Assembly (NCBI GenBank): GCA_964438975.1
Contig: CAYTMU010000016.1
Location: 9,703 to 73,702, forward strand
Origin: Chryseosolibacter sp964438975
GTDB taxonomy: Bacteria > Bacteroidota > Bacteroidia > Cytophagales > Cyclobacteriaceae
Length of the DNA: 64,000 nt
Direction: 5' to 3'
Part shown: positions 17,701 through 27,100 of the stretch, one piece after another
Layout of the letters: the number at the start of each line of letters is the position of its first letter
Numbering within the stretch: position 1 is the first letter of the stretch
Position numbers and translations under genes: made by a program
The notes under the pieces: model-generated
Database searches by the model: none
What the model saw: only the letters and a program-made list of their open reading frames with translations
What the model was told of the DNA's origin: nothing

Positions 17701-19347
17701 ATGTCAACGAAAATTCTAAAAATTCATCCGTCGGACAACGTGTATGTCGCTCTTGGAGACCTCAAGGCCGGGGAGCACGTTTCATACAACGGCAGTTCGG
17801 CGACGCTCGAGGTGAATATCCCCGCGAAACACAAATTTGTCATGAACGCCATGCCAGCGAATTCCGAAATCATCATGTACGGGGTTCTCGTGGGAAAATC
17901 AGTAGAGCCAATCCCTGCCGGAGGGTCGGTGAACACGGCGAACGTTAAACACACTGCCTCCCCTTTCACAGAAAGGAACCAGAAATTTGAGTGGACCGCC
18001 CCGGACGTCTCCCGGTGGAAGGAAAAGACATTCATGGGGTATCACCGCGACGACGGCCAGGTGGGAACGGCGAACTATTGGATCATTATCCCGATGGTGT
18101 TTTGCGAAAATCGGAACGTACTTGCTATCCGCCACGCCTTCGAGGAAACACTCGGATACTCCAAACCGGAGATGTACCGAAATTTCGTGCGGGAGCTGGT
18201 GGATCTCCATAAGTCAGGCGACCTCAAGTCAGCCGATTCACTTCCTTTTACGCCGGAGGCGACTGAAAACCGGGCACGTGTTTTCAAGAATATCGATGGG
18301 ATAAAATTCCTGACCCACGAGGGAGGATGCGGTGGCACTCGTCAGGACTCAGAAGCACTTTGTGCGCTCTTAGCGGGTTACATTCATAACCCCAACGTGG
18401 CCGGTGCAACAGTTCTGAGCCTCGGATGCCAAAACGCCGAGGTCAGCATCCTGAAAGAGAAACTACACGCGCTGAATCCCTCCTTCTCGAAACCGTTGGT
18501 GATCCTGGAACAACAGAAGGAAGGTACTGAGCAGGCCTTGCTCTCGAAAGCAATTCGCCAGACGTTCCTGCACCTCGTGGAGGTCAACAAAAATGAGCGC
18601 AAGCCGGCGCCACTGACCAAATTGGTAGTCGGTCTTGAATGCGGAGGTTCGGATGGATTCTCAGGAATATCTGCCAACCCGGCAATCGGACATACATCCG
18701 ACCTGGTTGCCGCGCTTGGTGGTGCGTCGATCCTTTCGGAATTCCCGGAACTCTGCGGTGTTGAACAAGAATTGATCAACCGCAGCGTCGACGACGAATC
18801 CGCGAATCGCTTCATAGAACTGATGCGCGCCTACGCGCGTGCCGCCGAGGCCGTCGGTTCGGGCTTCGACATGAACCCTTCGCCCGGAAACATCAAGGAC
18901 GGCCTGATCACCGACGCGATGAAATCGGCAGGCGCTGCTAAGAAAGGCGGCACATCGCCTGTTGCTGACGTGCTTGACTACACGGAGTATATCCGGCGTC
19001 CCGGCCTGACACTGCTTTGTACGCCTGGCAACGACGTTGAGAGTACGACGGCGATGGCTGGATCAGGGGCCAACATCATCCTCTTCACTACTGGCCTCGG
19101 CACCCCTACGGGCAACCCCGTGGTACCAGTTCTCAAGGTGGCGTCAAATACGGTGCTGGCGAAGCGCATGCCTGACATCATCGACGTGGATTGCGGCGAG
19201 GTCATCTCCGGAAACAAGACCATTGAGCAGTGCGGTGAGGATATCCTTGATCTCATCATTGAGGTAGCCAGCGGACGAAAAAAGGCGAAGGCACAACTCC
19301 TCAACCAGGACGACTTCATCCCGTGGAAGAGAGGGGTGTCGCTTTGA
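17701..19347 (+). CDS. uxaA: Altronate dehydratase
   Basis: Iron-dependent dehydration of D-altronate to 2-keto-3-deoxygluconate in the cytoplasm. At 548 residues it carries an N-terminal SAF domain (about residues 1-95, opening MSTKILKIHPSDN) followed by the UxaA/GarD catalytic part: GYHRDDGQVGTANYW, EGGCGGTRQDSE with conserved Cys, SLGCQNAEV, LECGGSDGFSG and the C-terminal GNPVVPVLK. The SAF and catalytic parts are in one chain, as in E. coli UxaA. It is divergent from kdgK-eda and behind a good -7 box. It joins UxaB and KdgK in one pathway. Confidence 0.94.
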   Translation: MSTKILKIHPSDNVYVALGDLKAGEHVSYNGSSATLEVNIPAKHKFVMNAMPANSEIIMYGVLVGKSVEPIPAGGSVNTANVKHTASPFTERNQKFEWTAPDVSRWKEKTFMGYHRDDGQVGTANYWIIIPMVFCENRNVLAIRHAFEETLGYSKPEMYRNFVRELVDLHKSGDLKSADSLPFTPEATENRARVFKNIDGIKFLTHEGGCGGTRQDSEALCALLAGYIHNPNVAGATVLSLGCQNAEVSILKEKLHALNPSFSKPLVILEQQKEGTEQALLSKAIRQTFLHLVEVNKNERKPAPLTKLVVGLECGGSDGFSGISANPAIGHTSDLVAALGGASILSEFPELCGVEQELINRSVDDESANRFIELMRAYARAAEAVGSGFDMNPSPGNIKDGLITDAMKSAGAAKKGGTSPVADVLDYTEYIRRPGLTLLCTPGNDVESTTAMAGSGANIILFTTGLGTPTGNPVVPVLKVASNTVLAKRMPDIIDVDCGEVISGNKTIEQCGEDILDLIIEVASGRKKAKAQLLNQDDFIPWKRGVSL

Positions 19348-19354
19348 CATAAGA

Positions 19355-19395
19355 CGTGAATCGTGAGGCGTGAGTCCCGACTCGTGCCTCATGAC
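19355..19395. repeat. Degenerate heptanucleotide repeat (CGTGAGN units) with internal inverted symmetry
   Basis: After the uxaA stop the sequence reads as 7-bp steps: CGTGAAT, CGTGAGG, CGTGAGT, then CCCGACT, CGTGCCT, CATGACA. The left arm GTGAGGCGTGAGT (19363-19375) is an imperfect complement of ACTCGTGCCTCAT (19380-19392), giving a hairpin with a few mismatches. There is no T-tract. Related GTGAGTG/CACTCAC heptamers recur at the right end of the window. Confidence 0.55.
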
Positions 19396-19438
19396 ACTCA
19401 CAAATTTACTTCTTTGCACTCATCAACCCCATGTCCAA

Positions 19439-20062
19439 TTGTACATCACCTACGTACTGATCGGTATTACGACGCTGGTCAGTTTTTACGCTTTCAAATC
19501 ACCTTCGTTAATGTCGGGGTTGATGATGAACCCGTACTATGCGCAGCGACACCGGCAATACTACCGTTTCATCACTTCAGGCTTCATCCATAAGGATCAC
19601 ACGCATCTCCTGTGGAACATGTTTTCTTTCTTCTTCTTCGGGACAGCGATCGAGCGGTTATTTGCCATGTTATTCGGACCGGCCGGAGGTCTGTATTTCA
19701 TCGCGTTATACTTTCTCGCCATTGTAGTCTCCGACATTCCAACATATCTTAAACACCGGCATAATCCAGGATATAATTCACTTGGGGCGTCTGGGGGGGT
19801 CTCCGCAGTCGTCTTCGCCTACATCATCTTTCAACCACTGTCTGAAATTTGCCTGTATATCTTCATCTGTATGCCGGGCTTCCTGATGGGTGCCCTGTAT
19901 ATCCTGTTCTCCTGGTATCAGGGACGAAAGGCAAACGACAATATCAACCACGATGCGCACTTGTACGGCGCACTTTTCGGGCTGGTTTTCTGCATCGTCG
20001 TGGAACCGGCGTCAATAGGGAATTTTTTTGAACAACTGAAACACTGGAGACTATTTGACTAA
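19439..20062 (+). CDS. Rhomboid-family intramembrane serine protease
   Basis: Multi-pass membrane protease that cuts substrates within the bilayer. From the TTG at 19439 it has 207 residues and about six hydrophobic spans. The catalytic serine motif GASGG (NSLGASGGVSAV), the His in NHDAHLYG of the last helix, and the L1/second-helix block HLLWNMFSFFFFG are all present. Start choice: an ATG at 19391 would add 16 residues but overlaps the heptamer hairpin, while the TTG start begins straight at the first membrane span (MYITYVLIG). Either is possible. The next gene begins 2 bp after its stop. Confidence 0.85.
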   Translation: MYITYVLIGITTLVSFYAFKSPSLMSGLMMNPYYAQRHRQYYRFITSGFIHKDHTHLLWNMFSFFFFGTAIERLFAMLFGPAGGLYFIALYFLAIVVSDIPTYLKHRHNPGYNSLGASGGVSAVVFAYIIFQPLSEICLYIFICMPGFLMGALYILFSWYQGRKANDNINHDAHLYGALFGLVFCIVVEPASIGNFFEQLKHWRLFD

Positions 20063-20063
20063 C

Positions 20064-20363
20064 ATGGAACTATCAAGCACATTGGGTCGCCTGCGGGTGA
20101 CGGGGATTATCGAGGGGCTGTCTTTTATCATTCTACTTGGCATAGCCATGCCGTTGAAGTACATGGCGGGCAAACCGGAAATGGTTTCCGTCGTAGGTAT
20201 GGCACATGGGATTCTCTTCGTACTGTATATCATACTGTCCGTCATGGCAAAGTTCGAATACAACTGGAGTTGGAAGCGCGTTCTCGCCCTGTGGGTCGCA
20301 AGCGTAGTGCCGTTTGGAACATTCTACGCTGACTACAAGCTACTTCGCCACGAGCGCGCGTGA
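20064..20363 (+). CDS. DUF3817 family membrane protein
   Basis: Ninety-nine residues with three predicted membrane spans; recognised as DUF3817 (YdzA-like) by length and by motifs LRVTGIIEGLSF, VVGMAHGILF and VASVVPFGTFYAD. No biochemical function is established for the family. The ATG at 20064 is 2 bp after the rhomboid stop, so the two are probably co-translated; an upstream TTG at 20055 would overlap. It converges on the hydroxylase gene with only 6 bp between stops. Confidence 0.85.
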   Translation: MELSSTLGRLRVTGIIEGLSFIILLGIAMPLKYMAGKPEMVSVVGMAHGILFVLYIILSVMAKFEYNWSWKRVLALWVASVVPFGTFYADYKLLRHERA

Positions 20364-20369
20364 TACTCG

Positions 20370-21296
20370 TCAGGCAACCTCTTTCTCGATTTCAGCCTGT
20401 TGCGCCTTCTTGTAAGCCGCAACTTTTCCGGGATCGCCAAAAACAAAGAAGAACTTCTCACGCCACGTACGTGCGAGCTTGACATCGCGAAACATGTCGG
20501 CGTATTCATGGAAGTTGATATGAAACGGGTTGCCCTTATGTTCGATATTGTGCGTCAACCCGTACTCTACCTGCTCATCCTCTTCCTGGAAGGTGCCAAA
20601 GATGCGGTCCCAGAAGATGAACGTCGCGCCGTAGTTCTTGTTGATATATTTCTCCTGCGACCCGTGGTGAACACGGTGGTTTGACGGAGTAGCAAACACG
20701 TACTCGATCACCGGATGAAGCTTCCGGATGTATTCCGTATGCACCCAGAACTGAAACAAGACAGCTATCTGGTTGGTCACGAAGACGATAACGGGGTGAA
20801 ATCCAAGAAGCGAGACCGGCAGAAAGAATATGATCTTGATATACTGAACCCAGCTCAACCTGAACGAAACTGTCAGGTTGTAATACTCACCTGAGTGATG
20901 TGCCACATGAGTCGCCCACCAGAAGCGCTGGCGGTGCGAGATGTTGTGCGCCCAATAGCTGCAGAAATCAAACAATATATAACAGGGAATGAACGTCCAC
21001 CAGTTGAGTTCCATGCGCCACGGAATCAGGTTGTACACCCATACGAGAATTGTAAATATCACGAGCTTGAGCGCCGCACCGATCAATACATTCCCGATCC
21101 CAACCCAAATAGATCCAAAAGTTTCACGCTTCTCATAATATTTCCGATTCTGGAAATACGAGACCGCATATTCAATGAGTACGAAAAAGAACATGGCGGG
21201 AGCAGCCCAAATGATGAGATCCGGCGCGCTCTTCTGAATTTTGTCAACTTCGTGCAATAGTATCTTCTCAGCGCCGAATAATGTCGAGATGTCCAC
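20370..21296 (-). CDS. Fatty acid hydroxylase/sterol desaturase superfamily protein
   Basis: Integral membrane di-iron oxygenase family member of 308 residues. The histidine clusters that bind iron are intact: HNISH (after FDFCSYWA), HVAHHS, HTEY and NHRVHHG. The arrangement resembles alkylglycerol monooxygenase-like bacterial proteins rather than true sterol desaturases, but the substrate cannot be read from sequence. About four to five hydrophobic segments precede and separate the clusters; the C-terminus is Lys/Glu-rich. Convergent with the DUF3817 gene and divergent from the ClC gene. Confidence 0.88.
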   Translation of the reverse strand: MDISTLFGAEKILLHEVDKIQKSAPDLIIWAAPAMFFFVLIEYAVSYFQNRKYYEKRETFGSIWVGIGNVLIGAALKLVIFTILVWVYNLIPWRMELNWWTFIPCYILFDFCSYWAHNISHRQRFWWATHVAHHSGEYYNLTVSFRLSWVQYIKIIFFLPVSLLGFHPVIVFVTNQIAVLFQFWVHTEYIRKLHPVIEYVFATPSNHRVHHGSQEKYINKNYGATFIFWDRIFGTFQEEDEQVEYGLTHNIEHKGNPFHINFHEYADMFRDVKLARTWREKFFFVFGDPGKVAAYKKAQQAEIEKEVA

Positions 21297-21466
21297 GGTT
21301 CAGGTTTAAGGTAAACAGAAATTCAAACTGGGCGGCTGAGTGAACGGCATTCACCCGAGAGGATCAAAGCCAGTTTGGGCACAAATTAGGAAACTATTTA
21401 CAAAGAGCTGCACCGAAGTCGTAAAAAGTCCTGAAATACGACAGGATTCCCCGCGCCAAAATCCTC

Positions 21467-21474
21467 TATATTTA
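21467..21474 (+). promoter_or_regulatory. Possible -7 box TATATTTA of the ClC gene
   Basis: Seven of eight bases match TAnnTTTG, 28 bp before the ATG at 21503. No convincing -33 element is seen. Confidence 0.35.
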
Positions 21475-21502
21475 CTTGGCGTAGCAACCAGGTACTTCCG
21501 CA

Positions 21503-23278
21503 ATGATCGACCTTCTTCACAACTTGGTAACCAAGCCGATTGCCTTCCTCTCCGGCAAGCTATCTGCGCGCCAATTCCTCATCGTGTCAAGTATACTCGT
21601 AGGACTCACGTCCGGGCTAGCGGCCGTCATCGTGAAATATGTGGTACACTCGATCGGTCAGTTGGTCAGCTTTTATTCGACAACCTACGACGAATTCTTT
21701 CTCTTCGCCCTCTTTCCAATGATCGGAATACTGTTGACGGTGTTTTACGTCCGCTATTTTCTGAATGGGAAATTGCCGAAGGGCAGCCCTGACATTGTCT
21801 ATTCGATCGCAAAAAAATCGAGTAAGATCCCCTCTAGCGGCATGTACTCACACATGATCACCAGCGCACTTACCGTTGGGTTTGGCGGGTCGATGGGACT
21901 TGAATCACCGATGGTCAGTACGGGATCAGCCATCGGATCAAATTTCGGCACGACGTATAAACTTAGCTACAAGGAACGAACGATCTTACTTGCGTGTGGC
22001 GCTTCCGCCGGAATCGCCGCTGCCTTCAATGCGCCGATCGCAGGAGTACTTTTCGCCATAGAAGTACTGCTGGCAGATGTCACATCAGCGGCGTTCATTC
22101 CACTGATCATCTCTGCGGCTTCGGGGGCGCTGTTGTCGAACATCATTCTGAAAGAGGGTATCGTCCTATCGTTCTCGCTCCAGCAGCCTTTCGACCATCA
22201 CAACGTACCTTGGTATATCCTGCTCGGAATACTCGCCGGTTTGATCTCGCTGTATTATACACGGGTTTTCACCTGGGCGGAGCACCGCGTCCACCAGGCG
22301 GGAAATCTATGGACTCGCGCAATTATCGGGGGATTGATGTTGTTCGTCATCCTCTTGTTGTTCCCTCCCTTGTTCGGTGAGGGTTACGGTACCATCATTC
22401 ATCTCGCGGAACTCCGTCCCGAACATCTCTTCCAGGGCAGCATCCTCCTTCCGTTGCTCGGAGAAAACGGCGAACACATCATTCTTCTTGGATTACTGAT
22501 CTTCATCAAACCGATCGCAGCCGCCATTACCCTCGGCAGTGGCGGGAACGGTGGAAATTTTGCTCCGGCACTATTCGTCGGTGCGTACGTCGGCTACGTG
22601 TTCGCCCGGGTCGTCAACCTGGTAGGCCTCGCACGCATCCCCGAGAGCAACTTCACGCTGGTAGCAATGGCAGGTATTCTCAGCGGAATTTTCTATGCGC
22701 CTCTGACAGCGATCTTCCTGATCGCGGAGATCACAGGAGGGTATGAGTTGATGATACCATTGATGATCGTATCGGCACTTAGCCTGACCGTGACACACCT
22801 CGTTGAGCCGCTCTCGATGGATTCGAAAAAACTCTCCGCGATGTTACGCGGTAGCATTGACACGCGCGATAAATTTCTATTAAGTAAAATAGACCTTCGC
22901 GACCTGATCGAAACCAATTTTTCGACGGTGAGGCAAGACGACACCCTTCAAATACTGATTGGCGTGATTGCGAAATCCAAACGCAACATCTTCCCGGTTG
23001 TTGACAACGACAAGAAGCTAGTCGGGATCATACACCTCGATGCTATTCGGAACGTGATTTTCGACCCTGCCCGCCGGGAGTCTATGACCGTCCGGGATCT
23101 AATGGCCGCACCCGCCGTTGTCATCCAGTTGGATGAAAACCTGCACCAGGTTCTTAATAAGTTCGAGGAAACGAAGTCGTGGAATATACCTGTCGTCGAT
23201 AAGGAGCTATATGTTGGATTTTTATCAAAGTCAACGATCCTGGCCCGTTACCGGAATGAACTGCTGGAGTCATCCTGA
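21503..23278 (+). CDS. ClC-type chloride channel / H+:Cl- antiporter with CBS pair
   Basis: Membrane protein of 591 residues. The first ~430 residues carry the ClC fold: gating-glutamate block GSMGLESP with Glu134 (equivalent of GREGP), CGASAGIAAAFNAPIAGVLF, GSGGNGGNFAPALFVGA, and GIFYAPLTAI. The C-terminal ~150 residues hold two CBS motifs (SKRNIFPVVDNDKKLVGI and TKSWNIPVVDKELYVGF) that could bind nucleotides. The canonical GSGIP Ser-loop is altered to KSSKIPS, a possible clue to anion selectivity. Whether it is a channel, exchanger or fluoride-type carrier is open. Its stop codon directly abuts that of the convergent response regulator. Confidence 0.9.
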   Translation: MIDLLHNLVTKPIAFLSGKLSARQFLIVSSILVGLTSGLAAVIVKYVVHSIGQLVSFYSTTYDEFFLFALFPMIGILLTVFYVRYFLNGKLPKGSPDIVYSIAKKSSKIPSSGMYSHMITSALTVGFGGSMGLESPMVSTGSAIGSNFGTTYKLSYKERTILLACGASAGIAAAFNAPIAGVLFAIEVLLADVTSAAFIPLIISAASGALLSNIILKEGIVLSFSLQQPFDHHNVPWYILLGILAGLISLYYTRVFTWAEHRVHQAGNLWTRAIIGGLMLFVILLLFPPLFGEGYGTIIHLAELRPEHLFQGSILLPLLGENGEHIILLGLLIFIKPIAAAITLGSGGNGGNFAPALFVGAYVGYVFARVVNLVGLARIPESNFTLVAMAGILSGIFYAPLTAIFLIAEITGGYELMIPLMIVSALSLTVTHLVEPLSMDSKKLSAMLRGSIDTRDKFLLSKIDLRDLIETNFSTVRQDDTLQILIGVIAKSKRNIFPVVDNDKKLVGIIHLDAIRNVIFDPARRESMTVRDLMAAPAVVIQLDENLHQVLNKFEETKSWNIPVVDKELYVGFLSKSTILARYRNELLESS

Positions 23279-23695
23279 TCACTGTTCACCTTCACCCATG
23301 ACCTCCCCTTGCAGGCCAAGTGATCCCACTGCGTCGGAAAATTGCTTGAAATCAACGGGCTTGATAATGTAGCCATCAGCGTTCACGCCTGACGACTCAA
23401 CGTAGTTCTGTCCTTCGCGTGATGAGATCAACGCGAGCACAGGTATTGAACGCCTCGCAGTATCTCCTTTCAGTTTATGAAGAATCTGGATCCCATCAAC
23501 CCGTGGCATTTTCAGATCGAGAAGTATCAACACCGGGCGGGGTTGGTTACTGAAGAGATATGCCAGCGCTTTCTCGCCATCGTTGATATGCAGAATAGGT
23601 GCGGAGATATTACGCCTTCCCAAGGCGTAGAACGTTAGCTCCGCATCGTCAGCATCATCCTCTATCAACAATATCGGCGACCGTGCGCTGGTCAT
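23279..23695 (-). CDS. Receiver-only response regulator
   Basis: A 138-residue CheY/Rcp1-like protein with no output domain. Acidic pocket (IEDDADD), phosphorylation site Asp in LILLDLKMP, switch Ser in ALISSRE, and Lys in IIKPVDF are all present, so it should be phosphorylatable. Longer relatives of this type usually partner with soluble PAS or phytochrome-like kinases. The soluble kinases at 24-36 kb are possible donors (inference). Its stop abuts that of the ClC gene with no spacer. Confidence 0.92.
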   Translation of the reverse strand: MTSARSPILLIEDDADDAELTFYALGRRNISAPILHINDGEKALAYLFSNQPRPVLILLDLKMPRVDGIQILHKLKGDTARRSIPVLALISSREGQNYVESSGVNADGYIIKPVDFKQFSDAVGSLGLQGEVMGEGEQ

Positions 23696-23710
23696 TTCTT
23701 CCCTCCAATG

Positions 23711-23815
23711 CTAGCCTTTACCGGCCTTCTTATCGCGTTTCTCCGCGCGTTTCTCCTTTAACGTCTTTGTCGGCTTCTTCTTGGTCTCTTTTCGGGCGTC
23801 CTGTGATTTTGCCAT
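23711..23815 (-). CDS. 34-residue lysine-rich small protein
   Basis: Minus-strand frame from the ATG at 23815, opening MAKSQDARKETKKKPTKTLK; nearly half the residues are Lys or Arg and there is no hydrophobic core. Small highly basic proteins with a MAKSQ-type start are, as I recall, widespread in Bacteroidota, which supports it as a real gene, but the function is unknown; nucleic-acid binding is a reasonable guess only. It ends 15 bp before the receiver gene on the same strand and may share its transcript. Confidence 0.6.
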   Translation of the reverse strand: MAKSQDARKETKKKPTKTLKEKRAEKRDKKAGKG

Positions 23816-24147
23816 AGCTATCTTTATTATGTTTAAGTGTTAATAATAGAAAAATACCGATAATTTCCAGAAAGAACGGCGAATTTTTCGGAACTTTTGC
23901 CCCGGCTGCAGAATGTGCTTCCTTCATGTGAGAACGAAAAAGTCAACTGACGAGTTGCTCACTGATCGAATTCCATCGCAGGTTACGTCTTAATAACCCC
24001 GCTTTATCCACCCACCCAGCGATGTCGGCCGGGTGGGCATGGTTTTTTAGCAAGTTTACCCTCCCATGTATTCGTCGAACAGCAGCTGACAGTTTGATTT
24101 GGAGGTATACCTTGTGATCGAACGCATTATTTACCAATAGTCACATT
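23816..24147. other. 332-bp spacer before the giant kinase
   Basis: No convincing gene. It contains AT-rich sequence after the small basic gene, one strong hairpin with a T-tract on the plus strand (24011-24048), and the presumed promoter and leader of the giant kinase. I found no exact TAnnTTTG box; TATACCTTG near 24109 is the nearest. Confidence 0.5.
24008..24048 (+). terminator. GC-rich hairpin with T-tract in the leader of the giant kinase
   Basis: Arms CCCACCC (24011-24017) and GGGTGGG (24031-24037) pair perfectly over a 13-nt loop; CCA/TGG can extend the stem past a bulge. A run of six T follows. It has the form of an intrinsic terminator on the plus strand, yet no plus-strand gene ends nearby: the ClC stop is 730 bp upstream. 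It is 100 bp before the kinase ATG, so it may act as an attenuator or block read-through from ClC. Confidence 0.55.
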
Positions 24148-27100
24148 ATGAGAAAGAAAACGAGTCACTCGTCTTCCGCATCCAGAAAAGAAAAGAACTC
24201 CGCTGTCGATGAGCAGGACATCACGGTCCTGACGCACGAGACATCAGCCAAACTTGCGCACACCGGTCGCGACAATGACAACCATGTCAATAGCGATGCT
24301 GGTCACCGCAGACTTCTACGAGTACTTACCGAGATCAGGAATGGCAATTTCTCCGTGCGCATGCCTTTCGACCAGATCGGACTTAACGGCAAGATATGTG
24401 ACACGTTAAACGAGATCATCGAGCTAAACGAACGCATGATCCAGGAGTTTACCAAAGCCGGGCAAATCATCGGTAAGCAGGGCCGGCTAAACCGGCGGAT
24501 CGAAGTGGCGAACGCGCGTGGCTCATGGCACCATGGCGTCGAATCCCTGAATAATCTGATCTCCGACCTGGTTCATCCCACCATTGAGATCGCAGGTGTT
24601 ATTAGTTCCGTCGCGAAAGGAAATCTGTCCCACAGCATGCCGGAAGAAATCGGCGGTCACACACTGCAGGGGGAATTCGCGCAGATCGCCCACGAGGTGA
24701 ACGACATGGTAAAGCAGTTGAACCTGTTCTCCATGGAAGTAACGCGCGTGGCACGGGAAGTGGGTTCGGAAGGGAAACTCGGAGGACAGGCCAGAGTAAA
24801 AGGAGTGGCCGGTGTATGGAAGGATCTCACTGACTCTGTAAACCAAATGGGCAGCAACCTGACCGCTCAGGTCCGAAATATTGCCGAGGTAACGACAGCG
24901 GTGGCAAAAGGCGACCTCTCCAAGAAGATCACGGTGGACGTGAAGGGGGAAATCCTCGAATTGAAGAACACCATCAACACGATGGTGGATCAACTCAACT
25001 CATTCTCTTCGGAGGTAACACGTGTGGCACTTGAGGTGGGAACAGAAGGAAAACTCGGAGGACAGGCACAAGTAAAAGGCGTAGCCGGCACCTGGAAAGA
25101 CCTTACCGATTCCGTTAACCAGATGGCCTCAAATCTCACCGGTCAGGTGCGGAATATCGCAGAAGTAACAACCGCCGTAGCAAAAGGTGATCTCTCCAAG
25201 AAGATCACGGTAGACGTAAAAGGCGAGATCCTGGAATTAAAAAACACCATCAACACGATGGTGGATCAGCTCAACTCATTTTCATCTGAAGTTACGCGGG
25301 TTGCACGGGAAGTAGGTTCAGAAGGAAAACTCGGCGGGCAAGCCGATGTACCGGGTGTCGGCGGTACCTGGAAAGACCTTACTGACTCTGTCAATAAAAT
25401 GGCGGGCAACCTGACATCGCAAGTGCGGAACATCGCAGAAGTAACCACGGCGGTGGCGAACGGTGACCTGTCGCGTAAGATCACGGTGAATGTCAAGGGC
25501 GAGATCCTGGAACTGAAGAACACCATCAATACGATGGTCGACCAGCTGAATTCCTTCGGTTCGGAGGTAACGCGGGTGGCGCGCGAAGTGGGTTCAGAGG
25601 GGCAACTCGGAGGACAGGCCGATGTACCTGGCGTAGCCGGTACGTGGAAGGATCTCACCGACTCCGTAAACAAAATGGCATCGAATCTCACCTCGCAGGT
25701 ACGGAATATTGCCGAAGTAACAACCGCCGTGGCGAACGGCGACTTGTCGCGCAAGATCACCGTGGACGTGCAGGGCGAGATCCTCGAACTGAAGAATACG
25801 ATCAACACAATGGTGGACCAGCTTCGCGGCTTTGCTTCTGAGGTGACCCGTGTTGCACGTGAAGTGGGAACCGACGGCAAACTCGGAGGGCAAGCCAGTG
25901 TCCCCGGAGTGGCGGGTACGTGGAAGGACCTCACCGATTCCGTCAATCAAATGGCCGGGAACCTGACTGCGCAAGTCCGGAATATCGCCGACGTAGCGAT
26001 CGCGGTAGCAAACGGTGACCTTTCGAAAAAGATCACCGTCGACGTGCGGGGTGAGATCCTCCAGTTGAAGGAAACACTCAATACGATGGTAGACCAACTT
26101 CGGGCATTTGCCTCTGAAGTAACGCGTGTAGCCCGGGAGGTAGGTACGGATGGGAAACTCGGAGGACAGGCTTTTGTCCCCGGTGTGGCAGGCACCTGGA
26201 AAGATCTTACGGACTCCGTTAACAAGATGACCGGTAACCTCACCGATCAGGTGCGAAACATCGCACAGGTGACTAAAGCCGTGGCATCGGGCGACCTTTC
26301 GAAGACAGTTGCCATTGACGTAAAGGGCGAGATCCTGGAACTCAAGAATACGATCAACACGATGGTCGAACAGTTGAACTCGTTCGCTTTCGAGGTAACG
26401 CGTGTGGCACGGGAGGTGGGAACAGAGGGTAAACTCGGTGGGCAAGCCGAAGTGAAGGGTGTGGGCGGAACCTGGAAGGATCTGACCGATTCGGTGAACA
26501 TGATGGCGACAAACCTCACAAGTCAGGTGCGGGGTATTGCGAAGGTAGTAACTTCAGTGGCCACTGGTGACCTGCGCCAGAAACTCTCGATCAACGCGAA
26601 AGGCGAGGTTGCGCAGCTAACGGAAACGATCAACGAAATGATCGACACGCTTGCTGTGTTCGCCGACCAGGTAACAACCGTTGCGCGGGAAGTGGGTGTC
26701 GAAGGAAGACTGGGAGGACAGGCGCACGTACCGGGTGCATCCGGTATTTGGAAGAACCTTACCGAAAACGTCAATCAGCTCGCGCAAAACCTAACTACCC
26801 AGGTACGTTCGATTTCCGAAGTTGCCTCCGCTGTAACAAAAGGCGATTTGACACGGACAATTCGCGTCGAAGCCAAAGGTGAAGTAGAAGCCCTGAAGGA
26901 TACTATCAACCAGATGATCGCCAACCTGCGCGCGACAACCCTGCGGAATCAGGAAACGGACTGGCTTAAGTCGAACCTCGCGAAGTTCACGCAAATGCTC
27001 CAGGGGCAAAAAGATATCAACGCTGTAACTATGCGTATCCTATCGGAACTTGCGCAGGTTGTAAACGGACACTATGGAGCCTTTTATATCCTGCGGCAGC

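Noticed and set aside
25266..26519. Several long minus-strand frames across the HAMP repeats with repeated Ser/Thr-rich units
   Set aside because: They recur every 276 bp because the opposite-strand repeat does; they are mirror images of the HAMP array, not a repeat protein.
24310..26950. Possibility that the 276-bp array is an assembly artefact or recent expansion
   Set aside because: Units differ at many synonymous sites and several residues, so each is distinct and the array is genuine.
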